Shown here: positions 40,953-41,128 of the stretch, one piece after another
Layout of the letters: each line of letters opens with the position of its first letter
Position numbering within the stretch: the stretch's first letter is position 1
Origin: an uncultured Clostridia bacterium
Lineage (GTDB): Bacteria; Bacillota; Clostridia; Oscillospirales; CAG-382
Length of the DNA stretch: 41,128 nucleotides
NCBI GenBank assembly: GCA_944375955.1
Contig: CALWBE010000042.1
Span: forward strand, 1-41,128
Direction: 5' to 3'
The notes under the pieces: model-generated
Database searches by the model: none
What the model saw: the letters and a program-made list of their open reading frames with translations, nothing else
Told to the model about the DNA's origin: nothing
Position numbers and translations under genes: made by a program

Positions 40953-41128
40953 TTAATAATCAATATGCTCTCTCACAAATCTCTCAAACACCCAATCGGC
41001 GCCGTCGTAAAGAACCTCATACAAGGTTTGCCGTAATTCTTCTTTGGAAAGACTTTTAATATAAGCGACAACCTTTTTATCAAGTTCTTCTTGCCGCCGT
41101 TCTTCTTCCTCCTCATATTCAATAACTT
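40953..41128 (-). CDS. Partial hypothetical protein running off the right edge
   Basis: On the reverse strand a frame open from the right edge ends at TAA (40953-40955). The visible C-terminal 57 or so residues are strongly charged and helical: a run of Glu (YEEEEERRQEELDKK), then VVAYIKSLSKEELRQTL and YEVLYDGADWVFERFV, ending REHIDY. I do not recognise it. It converges with the TnpV-like gene and may belong to the same mobile element. Confidence 0.6.
   Translation of the reverse strand, partial: VIEYEEEEERRQEELDKKVVAYIKSLSKEELRQTLYEVLYDGADWVFERFVREHIDY

Noticed and set aside
1..41128. CRISPR array, rRNA genes, complete insertion sequence or prophage
   Set aside because: No regularly spaced repeats, rRNA signatures, transposase/integrase or phage structural genes were seen on either strand.

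Overview
The window looks like chromosome from an uncultured, endospore-forming, anaerobic member of the Clostridia (Bacillota), most plausibly a gut lineage. Supporting signs are a SpoIVA gene, a lysine riboswitch, the DapL route to meso-diaminopimelate, SLH-anchored surface protein, Gram-positive LexA boxes, strong GGAGG ribosome binding sites, and A+T-rich intergenic DNA with canonical TTGACA/TATAAT promoters. Species cannot be named from the sequence alone.

Layout. Positions 1-1200 hold a partial reverse ORF, a GNAT acetyltransferase and about 430 bases without a gene that contain a perfect 16-bp hairpin and a tRNA-like remnant; this stretch resembles the edge of a mobile or decayed segment. 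Positions 1209-6817 are a complete lysine-controlled unit: promoter, L-box riboswitch with a mutually exclusive terminator, then dapA-dapB-lysA-dapF-dapL and a strong terminator. Positions 7021-11869 encode a large secreted SLH protein with a right-handed beta-helix C-terminus, followed by a leaderless paralogue of that C-terminus.

Positions 11895-27230 are mostly carbohydrate and cell-surface functions. A reverse cluster (medium-chain dehydrogenase, Gfo/Idh/MocA oxidoreductase, quinone-oxidoreductase-like protein, aldo/keto reductase) is divergent from an AraC regulator. A second reverse cluster is asnB, a membrane-anchored 176-residue protein and another Gfo/Idh/MocA oxidoreductase. Two leaderless glycan enzymes follow (GH20 and a heparinase II/III-like protein), then an MBOAT O-acyltransferase with its SGNH-like partner.

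Positions 27235-39756 are mainly core genes: a MATE exporter, spoIVA, a dinB-type polymerase under a promoter flanked by two LexA-like boxes and followed by a small four-cysteine protein, a reverse run containing a radical SAM protein, rsmI, a tRNA methyltransferase, an AAC(3)-fold acetyltransferase, bioY and a frameshifted AI-2E-type permease, and serC-serA. The right end (39849-41128) has a small conserved-looking protein, tRNA-Leu(GAG) with its own promoter and terminator, a TnpV-like transposon protein and a partial reverse ORF, suggesting the start of a mobile element beside the tRNA.

No CRISPR array, rRNA, complete insertion sequence or phage module was seen. The observations most worth following are the SOS-controlled dinB plus Cys-rich protein pair, the leaderless/secreted beta-helix pair, the A7 frameshift in the permease, and the two tRNA-associated edges. 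I did not find a clearly new multi-gene system; the candidates are stated with their limits.
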